Source: Lysobacter enzymogenes (GTDB lineage: Bacteria; Pseudomonadota; Gammaproteobacteria; Xanthomonadales; Xanthomonadaceae). From it: 64,000 nucleotides of DNA. Within the stretch, counting starts at the first letter, position 1. The number at the start of each line of letters is the position of its first letter. A program made the position numbers and the translations under genes. The stretch is from the NCBI RefSeq assembly GCF_017355525.1, contig NZ_CP067395.1, positions 3,410,001-3,474,000 on the forward strand. Direction: 5' to 3'. Shown piece after piece: positions 27,749-38,486 of this stretch. Below the pieces are notes generated by a model, which searched no databases, was not told the origin of the DNA, and saw only the letters and a list, made by a program, of their open reading frames with translations.

Positions 27749-27793
27749 GGAGGCTCCTTTGTCCGGATGCAACGCCTGTCCGCGGCGTTGTGT

Positions 27794-28570
27794 TTACTCG
27801 TCGAAACGCAGGTGCCGCACCGACTTGCCGTGGCGGCGGATCAGCTTCAGCGCTTCGATGCCGACGCCGATGTGGGTGTCGACGTAGCTGGCGCTGACCT
27901 TGGCGTCGGAGGCCTCGGTCTTGACGCCTTCGGGGATCATCGGCTGGTCCGACACCAGCAGCAGCGCGCCGCACGGGATGCGGTTGGCGAAGCCGGCGGC
28001 GAACACGGTCGCGGTCTCCATGTCGATGGCCATGCAGCGCATCGCGCGCAGGCGCTCCTTGAAGGCCTCGTCGTGCTCCCAGACCCGGCGGTTGGTGGTG
28101 TAGACGGTGCCGGTCCAGTAGTCGTGGCCGAGGTCGCGGATCGTGGTCGACACTGCGCGCTGCAAGGCGAACGCCGGCAGCGCCGGGACTTCGGGCAGCA
28201 GGTAGTCGTTGGAGGTGCCTTCGCCGCGGATCGCCGCGATCGGCAGGACCAGGTCGCCGAGTTCGTTCTTGCGCTTGAGCCCGCCGCACTTGCCGAGGAA
28301 CAGCACCGCCTTGGGCGTGATCGCCGACAGCAGGTCCATCATGGTCGCGGCGTTGGGGCTGCCCATGCCGAAGTTGATCATGGTGATGCCGTCGGCGGTC
28401 GCGCTCGGCATCGGCCGGTCCAGGCCGACCACTTGCGCGCCGGTCAGGCGGGCGAAGGTGTGCAGGTAGCCGCCGAAGTTGGTCAGCAGGACGTGTTCGC
28501 CGAACTGGTCCAGGGGCACGCCGGTGTAGCGCGGCAGCCAGTTTTCGACGATCTGTTCTTTGTCTTTCAT
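27794..28570 (-). CDS. amn: AMP nucleosidase, short form
   Basis: A 258-residue enzyme that splits AMP into adenine and ribose 5-phosphate. It is the catalytic nucleoside-phosphorylase-like domain only (KAVLFLGKCGGLKRKNELGD; CMAIDMETATVFAAGFANRI; LLLVSDQPMIPEGVK), lacking the N-terminal regulatory domain of the 484-residue E. coli protein. Short forms of this length are normal in Xanthomonadaceae. Acid-base Asp is probably in SDQPM. It is divergent from the amidohydrolase gene at 28717 across a 146-bp gap with T-rich tracts (GTTTTTGTTGTTGTAG). Confidence 0.93.
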   Translation of the reverse strand: MKDKEQIVENWLPRYTGVPLDQFGEHVLLTNFGGYLHTFARLTGAQVVGLDRPMPSATADGITMINFGMGSPNAATMMDLLSAITPKAVLFLGKCGGLKRKNELGDLVLPIAAIRGEGTSNDYLLPEVPALPAFALQRAVSTTIRDLGHDYWTGTVYTTNRRVWEHDEAFKERLRAMRCMAIDMETATVFAAGFANRIPCGALLLVSDQPMIPEGVKTEASDAKVSASYVDTHIGVGIEALKLIRRHGKSVRHLRFDE

Positions 28571-28716
28571 GGGTTTTTCCCGTTTTTGTTGTTGTAGTCC
28601 GAATATTGTCGCACGGCCATGACCATCGTCAGGCTTGGCACGGCCGCGGGCGGCGGCTACGGTTCCGGGGCTGGCCCGGCGCCGGCGCCTTATGTCCGCG
28701 TTCTTCGGGGGAAACC

Positions 28717-30179
<1,463 letters not shown>

Positions 30180-30183
<4 letters not shown>

Positions 30184-31505
30184 GCCGCTTCGTCTTCGTT
30201 TCGTCCCGCACCGGAGCCGCCCGCATGCGCCGCACCGCCCTCGCCGCCGCGCTGCTGTGCGCGAGCTTCGCCGCGTCCGCGCAGAACGTGCTGATCCGCA
30301 ACGCCACCGTCCACACCGCCACCGCGCAGGGTTCGCTGGAGAACGCCGACGTGCTGGTGTCCGGCGGCGTCGTGCGCGCGGTCGGCAAGGGCTTGAGCGC
30401 GCCGGCCGGCGCGCAGGTGATCGACGCGGCCGGCAAGCCGGTCACGCCGACCCTGTTCGGCGGCATCAGCGAGATCGGCCTGGAGGAAGTCTCCGGCGAA
30501 AAATCCACGGTCGACCAGACCGTCGCGCTCGGCGCCGACACCAAGGAAATGACGGTGCGGCCGGAGTTCGACGTGACCTTGGCCTACAACCCCGACTCGG
30601 TGCTGATCCCGGTGACCCGGATCGAAGGCATCGGCTGGACCCTGCTCGGCGCCGGCACCGCCACCGGCGGTTCGATCGTCGCCGGCCAGGGCGGCGTCGA
30701 GCGCCTGGACGGCGGCGCCGACCCGATCGGCCCGCGCGTGCTGTTCGTGCGCCTGGGCAAGGACAGCCTCGGCCTCAGCGGCAGTTCGCGCGCGGCGCAG
30801 TGGATGATCCTCGATCAACTGATCGACGAAACCCGCGGCCGCATCGGCGCGGACAACCACGCCGCGCTGCTGACGCCGGCCGGCCGCGCCGCGTTGCAGA
30901 AGTACTTCGGCGGCGGCGGCCGGATCGTGTTCGGCGTCGACCGCGCCGCCGACATCCGCCAGTTGCTGCGCTGGTCGTCGCGGCATCAGCTGCGCATCGC
31001 CATCGCCGGCGGCGCCGAGGCTTGGCGCTTGGCGCCGCAACTGGCCGCGGCCAAGGTGCCGGTGTTCGTCAATCCGCTGTCGAACCTGCCCAGCGATTTC
31101 GATCAGGTCGGCGCCAGCATGGAAAACGCCGCGCGCCTGCGCGCCGCCGGCGTAGCGGTCGGTTTCAGCGAAGGCGGCGCCTCGCACAACGCGCGCAAGG
31201 TGCGGCAACTGGCCGGCAACGCGGTCGCCGCCGGCCTGCCGTGGGCCGACGGCCTCGCCGGGCTGACCCGGGTGCCGGCCGAAGCCTTCGGCGTCGCCGG
31301 CGAAGTCGGCGCCATCGCCCCGGGCAAGCGCGCCGACCTGGTGCTGTGGAGCGGCGACCCGCTCGACGTGGCCAGCGTCGCGTTGCAGGTGTGGATGGAC
31401 GGCCGCGCGATCGAGATGCGCAGCCGGCAGACTGAGCTGCGCGATCGGTATCTGCATCCGGACAACGGGTTGCCGCGGGCGTATCCGGTGCCGGTGGGGC
31501 GCTGA
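30180..31505 (+). CDS. Amidohydrolase-like exported partner protein lacking the HxH motif
   Basis: A 441-residue protein coupled to the preceding amidohydrolase by a 4-base overlap. After a long n-region comes the signal peptide TALAAALLCASFAASA-QNV; a Met at codon 16 may be the true start. The fold matches amidohydrolases (NATVHTATAQGSLENADVLV; AIAPGKRADLVLWSGDP), but where the HxH metal pair should be it reads KPVTPTLFGGISEIGLEEV, and other ligand histidines are replaced. It is probably not an independent hydrolase and may pair with its neighbour. Confidence 0.85.
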
Positions 31506-31544
31506 GGCGGGCGGGCGCTTGTTGCAGCGGACCTCACCTATCGT

Positions 31545-32030
31545 CGTTCCCGCGAAAGCGGGAACCCGGGGCTTCATCGAGGGATGGCTCTGAAGTCTCT
31601 GGATCCCCGCGTTCGCGGGGATGACGGCTTGTAAGAGCGCAACGCAACCCACCTATCGTCATTCCCGCGAACGCGGGAATCCAGGGCTTCATCGAGGCAT
31701 GACTCTGAAGTCTCTGGATCCCCGCCTTCGCGGGGATGACGGCTGGAACAGACGCGGCGAAACCTACCTACCGTCATTCCCGCGAATGCGGGAATCCAGG
31801 GCTTCATCGAGGCATGACTCTGAAGTCTCTGGATCCCCGCCTTCGCGGGGATGACGGCTGGAACAGACGCGGCGAAACCCACCTACCGTCATTCCCGCGA
31901 ATGCGGGCTCCGCTTTACTTCGGCGAAGCCGAACATCCAAGGCTTCATCGAGGGATGACTCTGAAGTCTCTGGATCCCCGCCTCCGCGGGAATGACGACT
32001 GGAACGAACGCGGCGAAAGCCACCTTTCGC
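31545..32030. repeat. Tandem array of four 115-bp units of the GGATCCCCGCC repeat family
   Basis: Units begin at 31545, 31660, 31775 and 31890, spaced by exactly 115 bp. Each has an inverted arm pair (ATTCCCGCGAACGCGGGAAT and GGATCCCCGCC...GGGGATGACG), a constant middle (GGCTTCATCGAGG, TGACTCTGAAGTCTCT) and a linker (GGAACAGACGCGGCGAAACC). Units 2 and 3 are nearly identical. Unit 4 carries an extra short hairpin (TTCGGCGAAGCCGAA). The 631-bp gap from 31506 to 32136 holds no gene. Confidence 0.93.
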
Positions 32031-32136
32031 ACCCACCACCCCCGCGGCGTATGCTTGCCGCACGGCGCGCCACGCCGCCGCGCGCCCGCTCCACTTGGCC
32101 GGCGCCCGCCTTACGCCACCGCTTCCGGAGTCCCGC

Positions 32137-32541
32137 ATGAACATCCCCGTCGACCAGGTCAACTGGCTCGCCATCGCCGCCGCCACCGCGTCTTCGTTCG
32201 TCCTCGGCGGGCTGTGGTACGGGCCCTTGTTCAAGAAGGCGTGGTGCCGCGAAGCCGGCGTCGACCCGGACGCCAAGCCCGCCCACGCCGGCCGCGTGTT
32301 CGCCACCGCCATCGTCTGCTCGCTGCTCGCGGCGACCATCTTCGCCGCGCTGATGCCGCCGCAGGCCAACGCCGTCGACGGCTTCGGCGTCGGCTTCGTG
32401 GTCGGCCTGTTCTTCGTCTCGATGAGCTTCGGCATCAACTACGCGTTCGCCGGCCGCAGTTTGAAGCTGTGGATGATCGACAGCGGCTACCACATCCTCC
32501 AGTTCGTCCTCTACGGCGTGATCCTCGGCGCCTGGAAATAA
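32137..32541 (+). CDS. DUF1761-family membrane protein
   Basis: A 134-residue protein with four hydrophobic helices and the DUF1761 pattern: VNWLAIAAATASSFVLGGLW followed by YGPLFKKAWCREAG, then two helices and NYAFAGRSLKLWMIDSGYHI near the end. Function of the family is unknown. The ATG at 32137 begins at the first helix. It lies 9 bp upstream of the isomerase gene, so both are probably one transcript. Confidence 0.88.
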   Translation: MNIPVDQVNWLAIAAATASSFVLGGLWYGPLFKKAWCREAGVDPDAKPAHAGRVFATAIVCSLLAATIFAALMPPQANAVDGFGVGFVVGLFFVSMSFGINYAFAGRSLKLWMIDSGYHILQFVLYGVILGAWK

Positions 32542-32550
32542 GGAACCGCG

Positions 32551-33183
32551 ATGGACGCCCCCGCGCTGCGCTGGTACTTCGATTTCATCTCGCCGTTCTC
32601 CTACCTGCAGTGGCGCAAGCTGCGCGAGCTGACGCACGAACGTGCGGTCGCGCTGGTGCCGGTCGCGTTCGGCGCGGTGCTGTCCGCGCACAGCCACAAG
32701 GGCCCGGCGGAGATTCCGGGCAAACGCGAATTCACCTACCAGCACGTGCTGTGGCAGGCGCGCCGCGACGGCGTGGCGCTGCGTTTCCCGCCCGCGCATC
32801 CGTTCAACCCGCTGGCGGCGCTGCGCCTGTGCGTGGCCGCCGGCAGCGGCGCGGCGGCGGTCGATGCGATCTTCGACTGGATCTGGCGCGACGGCCGCGC
32901 CGGCGACAGCGTCGACGCGCTGGCCCCGGTCGCCGCCGCGCTCGGCGTGCCGGCCGAGGCGATCGGCAGCGACGCGGTCAAGGCCGCGTTGCGCGCGAAT
33001 ACCGAATCGGCTTTGCTGGCCGGCGTATTCGGCGTGCCCACGCTAAGCATCGGCGCGCAGTTGTTCTGGGGCAACGATGCGCACGAGTTCGCCCTTGACG
33101 CGCTGCAACATCCCGAATTGCTTGAAGATCCCGAGATGCAGCGCTTGAAACAGCTGCCCGTAGGCGTTCAGCGCCGGGGCTGA
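32551..33183 (+). CDS. 2-hydroxychromene-2-carboxylate isomerase family protein (DsbA-like fold)
   Basis: A 210-residue protein of the kappa-class GST/HCCA isomerase family. It starts LRWYFDFISPFSYLQWRK, where the Ser in SPFSY is the glutathione-activating residue; GVFGVPTLSIGAQLFWGNDA is the cis-Pro region and final family motif. Members isomerise ring-cleavage products of naphthalene-type degradation, but no such pathway is nearby and a general glutathione-dependent isomerase is equally likely. Cytosolic. It follows the DUF1761 gene by 9 bp. Confidence 0.88.
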   Translation: MDAPALRWYFDFISPFSYLQWRKLRELTHERAVALVPVAFGAVLSAHSHKGPAEIPGKREFTYQHVLWQARRDGVALRFPPAHPFNPLAALRLCVAAGSGAAAVDAIFDWIWRDGRAGDSVDALAPVAAALGVPAEAIGSDAVKAALRANTESALLAGVFGVPTLSIGAQLFWGNDAHEFALDALQHPELLEDPEMQRLKQLPVGVQRRG

Positions 33184-33291
33184 ACGAACGCCCCCGAGGC
33201 CGCAAAACGCGTGAGTGCGTGACGGCCGCCGCCGAAGGTATGCTGCCGGTCACATTCGATAGCCACGCGCCAAGAACCCGGGGGGGGACCC

Positions 33292-34239
33292 ATGCGCATT
33301 GGAATCGTCGTCGACTCCGCTTGCGATCTGCCGCTGGAGTATTTCCAGCAACACAACATCCATCTGTTGCCGATCACCGTGCGCATCGGCCAGGCGGTGC
33401 TCGCCGACCATCGCAACGAACAGGCCACGCTGCAGTTCCTCAACGCGCACCTGGGCGAACGCGGCTTCGAGGCCGAGACCACGCCGTTCACCGTGCAGCA
33501 GGTGCGCGACCTGTTCGTGAGCCAGCTGGCGATCGACTACGATTACGTGTTCTGCATGACGATCACCAAGACCCGCAGCCCGGTGTTCGACAACGCCAAT
33601 CAGGCCAGTTTCGCGATCCTCAACGACTACAAGCCGGTGCGCAGCGCGGCCGGCATCAACACGCCGTTTTCGCTGCGCGTGATCGACACGCTGAACCTGT
33701 TCGCCGCGCAAGGCATCACCGCGGTCGAGGCGGTGCGCATGCGCGACGCCGGCGAAGCGCCGCCGAAGATCCGCGCGCGGCTCGAGCAACTGGTCAACAA
33801 CACCCACGGCTATCTGATCCCGCGCGACCTCAACTACCTGCGCGCGCGCACCCGCCACCGCGGCGACCGCAGCGTGAGCTTCCTCAGCGCGACCCTCGGC
33901 ACCGCGCTCGACATCAAGCCGGTGCTGCACTGCAACCGCGGCGAAACCGGGCCGATCGCCAAGATCAAGACCTACGAGGCCGCGGCGCAGAAGCTGCTGG
34001 AATTCGCCGCGCGGCGGGTGACCCGCAACGAGCTGCTGACCCCGACCGTGTGCCTGAGCTACGGCGGCGAACTCGGCGAGCTGCGCGCCCTGCCCGGCTA
34101 CGAAACCCTGCGTCTGGCCTGCCAGGAGCACAAGGTCGAGTTCTACGAGAGCCTGATGAGCCTGACCGGCATGGTCAACATCGGCCGCGGCGCGCTGGCG
34201 CTGGGGCTGGCGACGGAAAGCGCCGCGTGGGACGGCTGA
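33292..34239 (+). CDS. DegV family fatty-acid-binding protein
   Basis: A 315-residue soluble protein. It has the DegV opening GIVVDSACDLPLEYFQQHNI, the lipid-binding TPFTVQQVRDLF and the helical lobe FLSATLGTALDIKPVLHCNRGE with a late LTGMVNIGRGALALGLAT. In Gram-positive bacteria FakB-type DegV proteins hand fatty acids to FakA kinase; Gram-negative homologs are less studied and no fakA is seen here. It is longer than FakB (about 285) through an insert around residues 150-190. A G-rich ribosome site precedes the ATG. Confidence 0.92.
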   Translation: MRIGIVVDSACDLPLEYFQQHNIHLLPITVRIGQAVLADHRNEQATLQFLNAHLGERGFEAETTPFTVQQVRDLFVSQLAIDYDYVFCMTITKTRSPVFDNANQASFAILNDYKPVRSAAGINTPFSLRVIDTLNLFAAQGITAVEAVRMRDAGEAPPKIRARLEQLVNNTHGYLIPRDLNYLRARTRHRGDRSVSFLSATLGTALDIKPVLHCNRGETGPIAKIKTYEAAAQKLLEFAARRVTRNELLTPTVCLSYGGELGELRALPGYETLRLACQEHKVEFYESLMSLTGMVNIGRGALALGLATESAAWDG

Positions 34240-34256
34240 AGGCTTCGGGCGGCTGC

Positions 34257-34355
34257 CTGTAGGAGCGGCGCGAGCCGCGACCGCAACAACGCAGTTGCGG
34301 CGATGGTTGCGACGTAGTTGCGTTGTCGCGGTCGCGGCTCGCGCCGCTCCTACAG
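34257..34355. repeat. 99-bp inverted-repeat element (copy 6 of 6)
   Basis: CTGTAGGAGC to GCTCCTACAG, 99 bp, between the degV stop (18 bp away) and the large amidohydrolase gene. One arm mismatch (GCAACA for GCGACA). Confidence 0.93.
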
Positions 34356-34447
34356 AGGTTTCGTGGCCGAACAGGACTTCCAGCCCAGGCCCGCGGCACG
34401 CGCGCCGGGTTAGCCTGCGGGCCTTGTCCGTCCCAGGTAACCGCTCG

Positions 34448-37400
34448 ATGCCCAGCCACCGCCTGCTCGCCCTCGCGCTCGCCAGCGCGCTCGCCGCCCC
34501 GGCTTTCGCTCAAACGCCGGCGCCTGCGCCGCAGGAGCGCAAAGGCCAGGACGCCGACAAACCCGCCGCGCAGCTCGAACAGGACGCGCTGAAGCCCGCC
34601 GGCACCGATCCGGCGCGCGCGCCGGCGGCGACCGCCAAGGGCGCGTCGAAGGGCGCCGACAAGGACGAGAAGAAGTGGGACGTCAGCGCCGCGCACGGCC
34701 CGACCAAGAGCATCGCCTTCGACACCGACGAAGGCACCTGGATGGACCTCGACGTCGCCCCCGACGGCCGCGAGATCGTGTTCTCGCTGCTCGGCGACAT
34801 TTACCTGCTGCCGATCGCCGGCGGCCAGGCGCGCCGCATCAGCCAAGGCCCGGCCTGGGACGTGCAGCCCCGGTTCTCGCCCGACGGCCGCCAGATCGCC
34901 TTCACCTCCGACCGCGGCGGCGGCAACAACCTGTGGCGCATGAACCGCGACGGCGGCAACCCGGTCGCGGTCACCAAGGAAGACTTCCGCCTGCTCAACA
35001 ACCCGGCGTGGACGCCCGACGGCCAATACCTGATCGGCCGCAAGCACTTCACCGGCGAACGCTCGCTCGGCGCCGGCGAGCTGTGGATCTACCACGCCGC
35101 AGCCGGCGGCGGCGGCCTGCAGCTGACCAAACAGAAGAACGACCAGCAGGATCTCGGCGAACCGGCGGTGTCGCCGGACGGCCGCTACGTCTACTACTCC
35201 GAAGACGTCACCGCCGGGCCGAGCTTCCAGTACAACAAGAACCCGCACGACACCATCTACGCGATCAAGCGCCTGGACCGCCAGACCGGCAAGAGCCAGA
35301 CCGTGATCGACACCGCCGGCGGCGCGGTGCGCCCGCAGCCCTCGCCCGACGGCAAGTCGCTGGCCTTCGTCAAGCGCATCCGCGAGAAGTCGGTGCTGCA
35401 CGTGCTCGACCTCGCCAGCGGCGAAGCGCGGCCGGTGTGGGACGGGCTTTCGCACGACATGCAGGAAGCCTGGGCGATCTTCGGGCCTTACGCCAACTTC
35501 GCCTGGACCCCGGATTCCAAGTCGGTGGTGATCTGGGCGCAGGGCAAGCTGTGGCGCGTCGGCATCGCCGACGGCAAGCCGGCGCAGATTCCGTTCAACG
35601 CCCACATCGAGCAGACCGTGGCGCAGGCGCTGCGCTTCGAACAGAAGCTCGACGCCGGCCGCTTCGACCCGAAGATGATCCGCGACGTCGCCACCAGCGC
35701 CGACGGCAAGACCCTGATCTTCCACGCGGTCGGCCAGCTGTGGCGCAAGCGCCTGCCCGACGGCAAGCCCGAGCGCCTGACCGGCAACGACAACCTCTAC
35801 GAATACCAGCCCAGCTTCAGCGCCGACGGCGGCAAGCTGCTCTACACCACCTGGTCGGACGCCGCGCTCAGCGCGATCTACGTGACCGGCGCGGGCGGCG
35901 GCGGCGGCAAGCGCCTGACCCAGGACAAGGGTTTCTACTACAGCCCGCGTTTCTCGCCCGACGGACGCCGCATCGTCTACGCCAAGACCGGCGGCGGCGG
36001 CCTCACCGGCAGCCTGTGGTCGGTGGACCGCGGCATCTACGTGATGAACGCCGACGGCGGCAAGCCCACGCGCGTGGCCGCCAGCGGCGAGTCGCCGCAG
36101 TTCAGCGCCGACGGCAGCCGCGTGTATTACCTCACCGGCGGCGGCTTGAAGAAGAAGCTGATGTCGGTCGGTTTGAACGGCGAGGACGAGCGCGAAGTCT
36201 TCAACCTCAAGTACGTCGACTCGATCAGCATCAGCCCCGACGGCAAGTGGGTCGCGTTCACCGAACTGTTCAACGCCTACGTCGCGCCGATGATGACCGG
36301 CAGCGGTTCGGTCGAACTCAGCCGCGACAGCAAGGCGCTGCCGGTCGCCCAGGTCAGCGCCGACGTCGGCAGCTATCTGCATTGGTCGGCCGATTCGAAG
36401 TCGCTGCACTGGATGGTCGGCAACCAGTACCACTCGCGTCCGCTGAACCAGGCGTTCGCGTTCCTGCCAGGCGCGCCGGCGACGATCGCCAAGCCCTCGT
36501 CCGACGAACGCGGCGTCGCGGTCGGGCTGGAGGTGCCGGTGTACGCGCCGAAGGACACCGTCGCCTTCACCCACGCGCGCGTGGTGACCATGCGCGATGC
36601 GGACAAGGCGCAGGAAGTCATCGAGGACGCGACCGTGGTCGTGCGCGGCGACGAGATCGTCGCGATCGGCCCGAGCGGCTCGGTCGCGGTGCCGGCCGGC
36701 GCGCGCAGCATCGACGCCAGCGGCAAGACCATCCTGCCGGGCTACATCGACGTGCACGCGCACGCCTCGCACTTCGGCCAGGGCGTGGTCCCGCAGCAGA
36801 ACTGGGCGTACTACACCAACCTGTCGTTCGGCATCACCACCATGCACGACCCCTCGGCGACCACCGAGTTCGTGTTCTCCGAAGCCGAACTGGTCAAGGC
36901 CGGCAAGATGGTCGGCCCGCGCGTGTTCTCGACCGGCACCGTGCTGTACGGCGCCGACGGCGATTTCAAGGCGGTGGTCAATTCGCTCGACGACGCGCGC
37001 AGCCATCTGCGCCGGATGAAGGCCAACGGCGCGTTCTCGGTCAAGAGCTACAACCAGCCGCGGCGCGAGCAGCACCAGCAGATCAACCAGGCCGCGCGCG
37101 AGCTCGGCATGCTGGTGGTCGAGGAAGGCGGATCGACCTTCAACCACAACCTGCCGATGATCCTCGACGGCGCCACCGGCATCGAGCACAACATCCCGGT
37201 CGCGCCGTTGTACAAGGACGTGGTCGAGCTGTGGCGGCAGACCGACGTGCGCAACACGCCGACGCTGGTGGTCAGCTACGGCGGTTTGTCCGGCGAATAC
37301 TGGTGGTACGCGCGCGACAACGTGTGGGAAGACAAGAAGCTCAACCGCTTCTTCCCGCGCGAGACCCTCGATGCGCGCTCGATCCGCCGCGAGACCGCGC

Positions 37401-37903
37401 CGGACTGGGATTACTGGCATGTGCAGGTGTCCAAGTCGGTCAAGAAGCTGCGCGACGCCGGGATCAAGATCCAGGTCGGCGGCCACGGCCAGTTGCAGGG
37501 CCTGTCGGCGAACTGGGAAATCTGGATGCTGACCCAGGGCGGCATGAGCAACTTCGAAGCGCTGCGCGCGGCGACCATCGACGGCGCCGACTACCTCGGC
37601 CTGTCGAAGTCGCTGGGCTCGCTGGAACCCGGCAAGAAGGCCGACCTGGTCGTGCTCAACAGCAATCCGCTGGAGAACATCCGCGCCACCATCGACACCC
37701 GCTATGTGATGGTCGACGGTCGATTGTTCGACGTCGACGCGGACATGGCGGAAATCGGCAACCAAGGCGAGAAGGCGCCGCTGTTCTATTGGCAGCGCCA
37801 CCGCGACGGCCGCACCTTCGGCGCCGAATACGGGCCGACCTCGGTCTGCCATTGCCCGAAGGGCCACGGCCCGCATCCGGCGCACGAGGACGAGGCGGAC
37901 TGA
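34448..37903 (+). CDS. Exported TolB-like propeller/amidohydrolase fusion protein
   Basis: A 1151-residue protein. The signal peptide MPSHRLLALALASALAAPAF ends at AFA-QTP. A charged, alanine/lysine-rich linker runs to about residue 80. Repeated WD40/TolB-type PD40 blades follow to about residue 690 (FSPDGRQIAFTSDRGGGNNL; VSPDGRYVYYSED; FSADGGKLLYTTWSD; FSPDGRRIVYAKT). An amidohydrolase domain covers about residues 700-1100, with metal His770/His772 in YIDVHAHASH, the loop TTMHDPSATTEFV, and LEPGKKADLVVLNSNP. The C-terminus CHCPKGHGPHPAHEDEAD is Cys/His-rich. Similar proteins exist across Xanthomonadales; the substrate is unknown. Confidence 0.92.
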   Translation: MPSHRLLALALASALAAPAFAQTPAPAPQERKGQDADKPAAQLEQDALKPAGTDPARAPAATAKGASKGADKDEKKWDVSAAHGPTKSIAFDTDEGTWMDLDVAPDGREIVFSLLGDIYLLPIAGGQARRISQGPAWDVQPRFSPDGRQIAFTSDRGGGNNLWRMNRDGGNPVAVTKEDFRLLNNPAWTPDGQYLIGRKHFTGERSLGAGELWIYHAAAGGGGLQLTKQKNDQQDLGEPAVSPDGRYVYYSEDVTAGPSFQYNKNPHDTIYAIKRLDRQTGKSQTVIDTAGGAVRPQPSPDGKSLAFVKRIREKSVLHVLDLASGEARPVWDGLSHDMQEAWAIFGPYANFAWTPDSKSVVIWAQGKLWRVGIADGKPAQIPFNAHIEQTVAQALRFEQKLDAGRFDPKMIRDVATSADGKTLIFHAVGQLWRKRLPDGKPERLTGNDNLYEYQPSFSADGGKLLYTTWSDAALSAIYVTGAGGGGGKRLTQDKGFYYSPRFSPDGRRIVYAKTGGGGLTGSLWSVDRGIYVMNADGGKPTRVAASGESPQFSADGSRVYYLTGGGLKKKLMSVGLNGEDEREVFNLKYVDSISISPDGKWVAFTELFNAYVAPMMTGSGSVELSRDSKALPVAQVSADVGSYLHWSADSKSLHWMVGNQYHSRPLNQAFAFLPGAPATIAKPSSDERGVAVGLEVPVYAPKDTVAFTHARVVTMRDADKAQEVIEDATVVVRGDEIVAIGPSGSVAVPAGARSIDASGKTILPGYIDVHAHASHFGQGVVPQQNWAYYTNLSFGITTMHDPSATTEFVFSEAELVKAGKMVGPRVFSTGTVLYGADGDFKAVVNSLDDARSHLRRMKANGAFSVKSYNQPRREQHQQINQAARELGMLVVEEGGSTFNHNLPMILDGATGIEHNIPVAPLYKDVVELWRQTDVRNTPTLVVSYGGLSGEYWWYARDNVWEDKKLNRFFPRETLDARSIRRETAPDWDYWHVQVSKSVKKLRDAGIKIQVGGHGQLQGLSANWEIWMLTQGGMSNFEALRAATIDGADYLGLSKSLGSLEPGKKADLVVLNSNPLENIRATIDTRYVMVDGRLFDVDADMAEIGNQGEKAPLFYWQRHRDGRTFGAEYGPTSVCHCPKGHGPHPAHEDEAD

Positions 37904-37929
37904 GCCTCGCCGCCGGGTGTCGCCGCAAC

Positions 37930-37950
37930 GGCCCCGCTGCGCGCGGGGCC
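37930..37950 (+). terminator. GC-rich hairpin after the propeller/amidohydrolase gene
   Basis: Perfect 8-bp arms GGCCCCGC and GCGGGGCC with a 5-base loop, 26 bp after the stop. No T-run follows (ATTGCGTT), so a Rho-assisted stop is likelier than a fully intrinsic one. Confidence 0.5.
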
Positions 37951-38138
37951 ATTGCGTTCGCGCCGCCGCGCTTGCGGCGCCGGCGCCTGCTTAGCCAATC
38001 ACGGATCGGTGCGGCCGCGGCGCGCAACAATGCGCGCCGATCCGGCCGCGCTGTGCTACATCTGCTGCGTTGCGTTCACGCGCGACCCATGCCGCGCTGC
38101 TTACCCTGAACGCGCCACCACTTCACCGAGATCCGCGA

Positions 38139-38483
38139 ATGGCTACCCGTTACTTCCTCAGCATTCCCGATTCCGAGCGCGCGCGCGGCAGCGACGCCGA
38201 CCTGTCCTTCACCGCGGTCAGTTCCGAAGGCTTCGCAGCGCAGTTGCAGGCGGCCTTGCGCAGCGATGCGCTGTTCGAGCGCTGGCGCGCCAAGCAGCCC
38301 GATCCGGACGAAGTCGATCCCAGCCTCGGCGCGACCGATCCGGGCGCGACCGTGACCGGCGAGCAGCGCGATCTGCGCCAGGACCTGACCGTGGTGACTT
38401 CGCTGTCGGGCACGGTGCTCAAGCATCGGCTGCGCTTGCTGGCCGGCAGCGGCTGGGAACTGCGCGACGTCACCGCCGCCTGA
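38139..38483 (+). CDS. Hypothetical protein, 114 residues
   Basis: A soluble acidic protein (MATRYFLSIPDSERARGSDA) with no signal peptide or known motif. The central segment RAKQPDPDEVDPSLGATDPG is loop-like; the flanks are predicted alpha/beta (FAAQLQAALRSDALFERW; LTVVTSLSGTVLKHRLRLL). Family not recognised. The ATG at 38139 is preferred over one at 38070, which would add 23 poorly composed residues. It converges on the ADP-ribosylglycohydrolase gene with 3 bp between stops. Confidence 0.65.
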   Translation: MATRYFLSIPDSERARGSDADLSFTAVSSEGFAAQLQAALRSDALFERWRAKQPDPDEVDPSLGATDPGATVTGEQRDLRQDLTVVTSLSGTVLKHRLRLLAGSGWELRDVTAA

Positions 38484-38486
38484 GGT

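Noticed and set aside
25818..28289. One long minus-strand frame covering serine hydrolase, secreted protein and AMP nucleosidase regions
   Set aside because: Only the part up to 26834-26858 has signal peptide and hydrolase motifs in this frame; the rest is out of frame with two genuine genes upstream.
31545..32030. Possible CRISPR array
   Set aside because: Units are 115 bp with internal inverted repeats and constant linkers; there are no unique spacers and no cas genes.
34175..37885. A 1236-codon open frame on the minus strand opposite the propeller/amidohydrolase gene
   Set aside because: Antisense shadow; no coherent domain, while the plus-strand frame has signal peptide, propeller blades and metal motifs.
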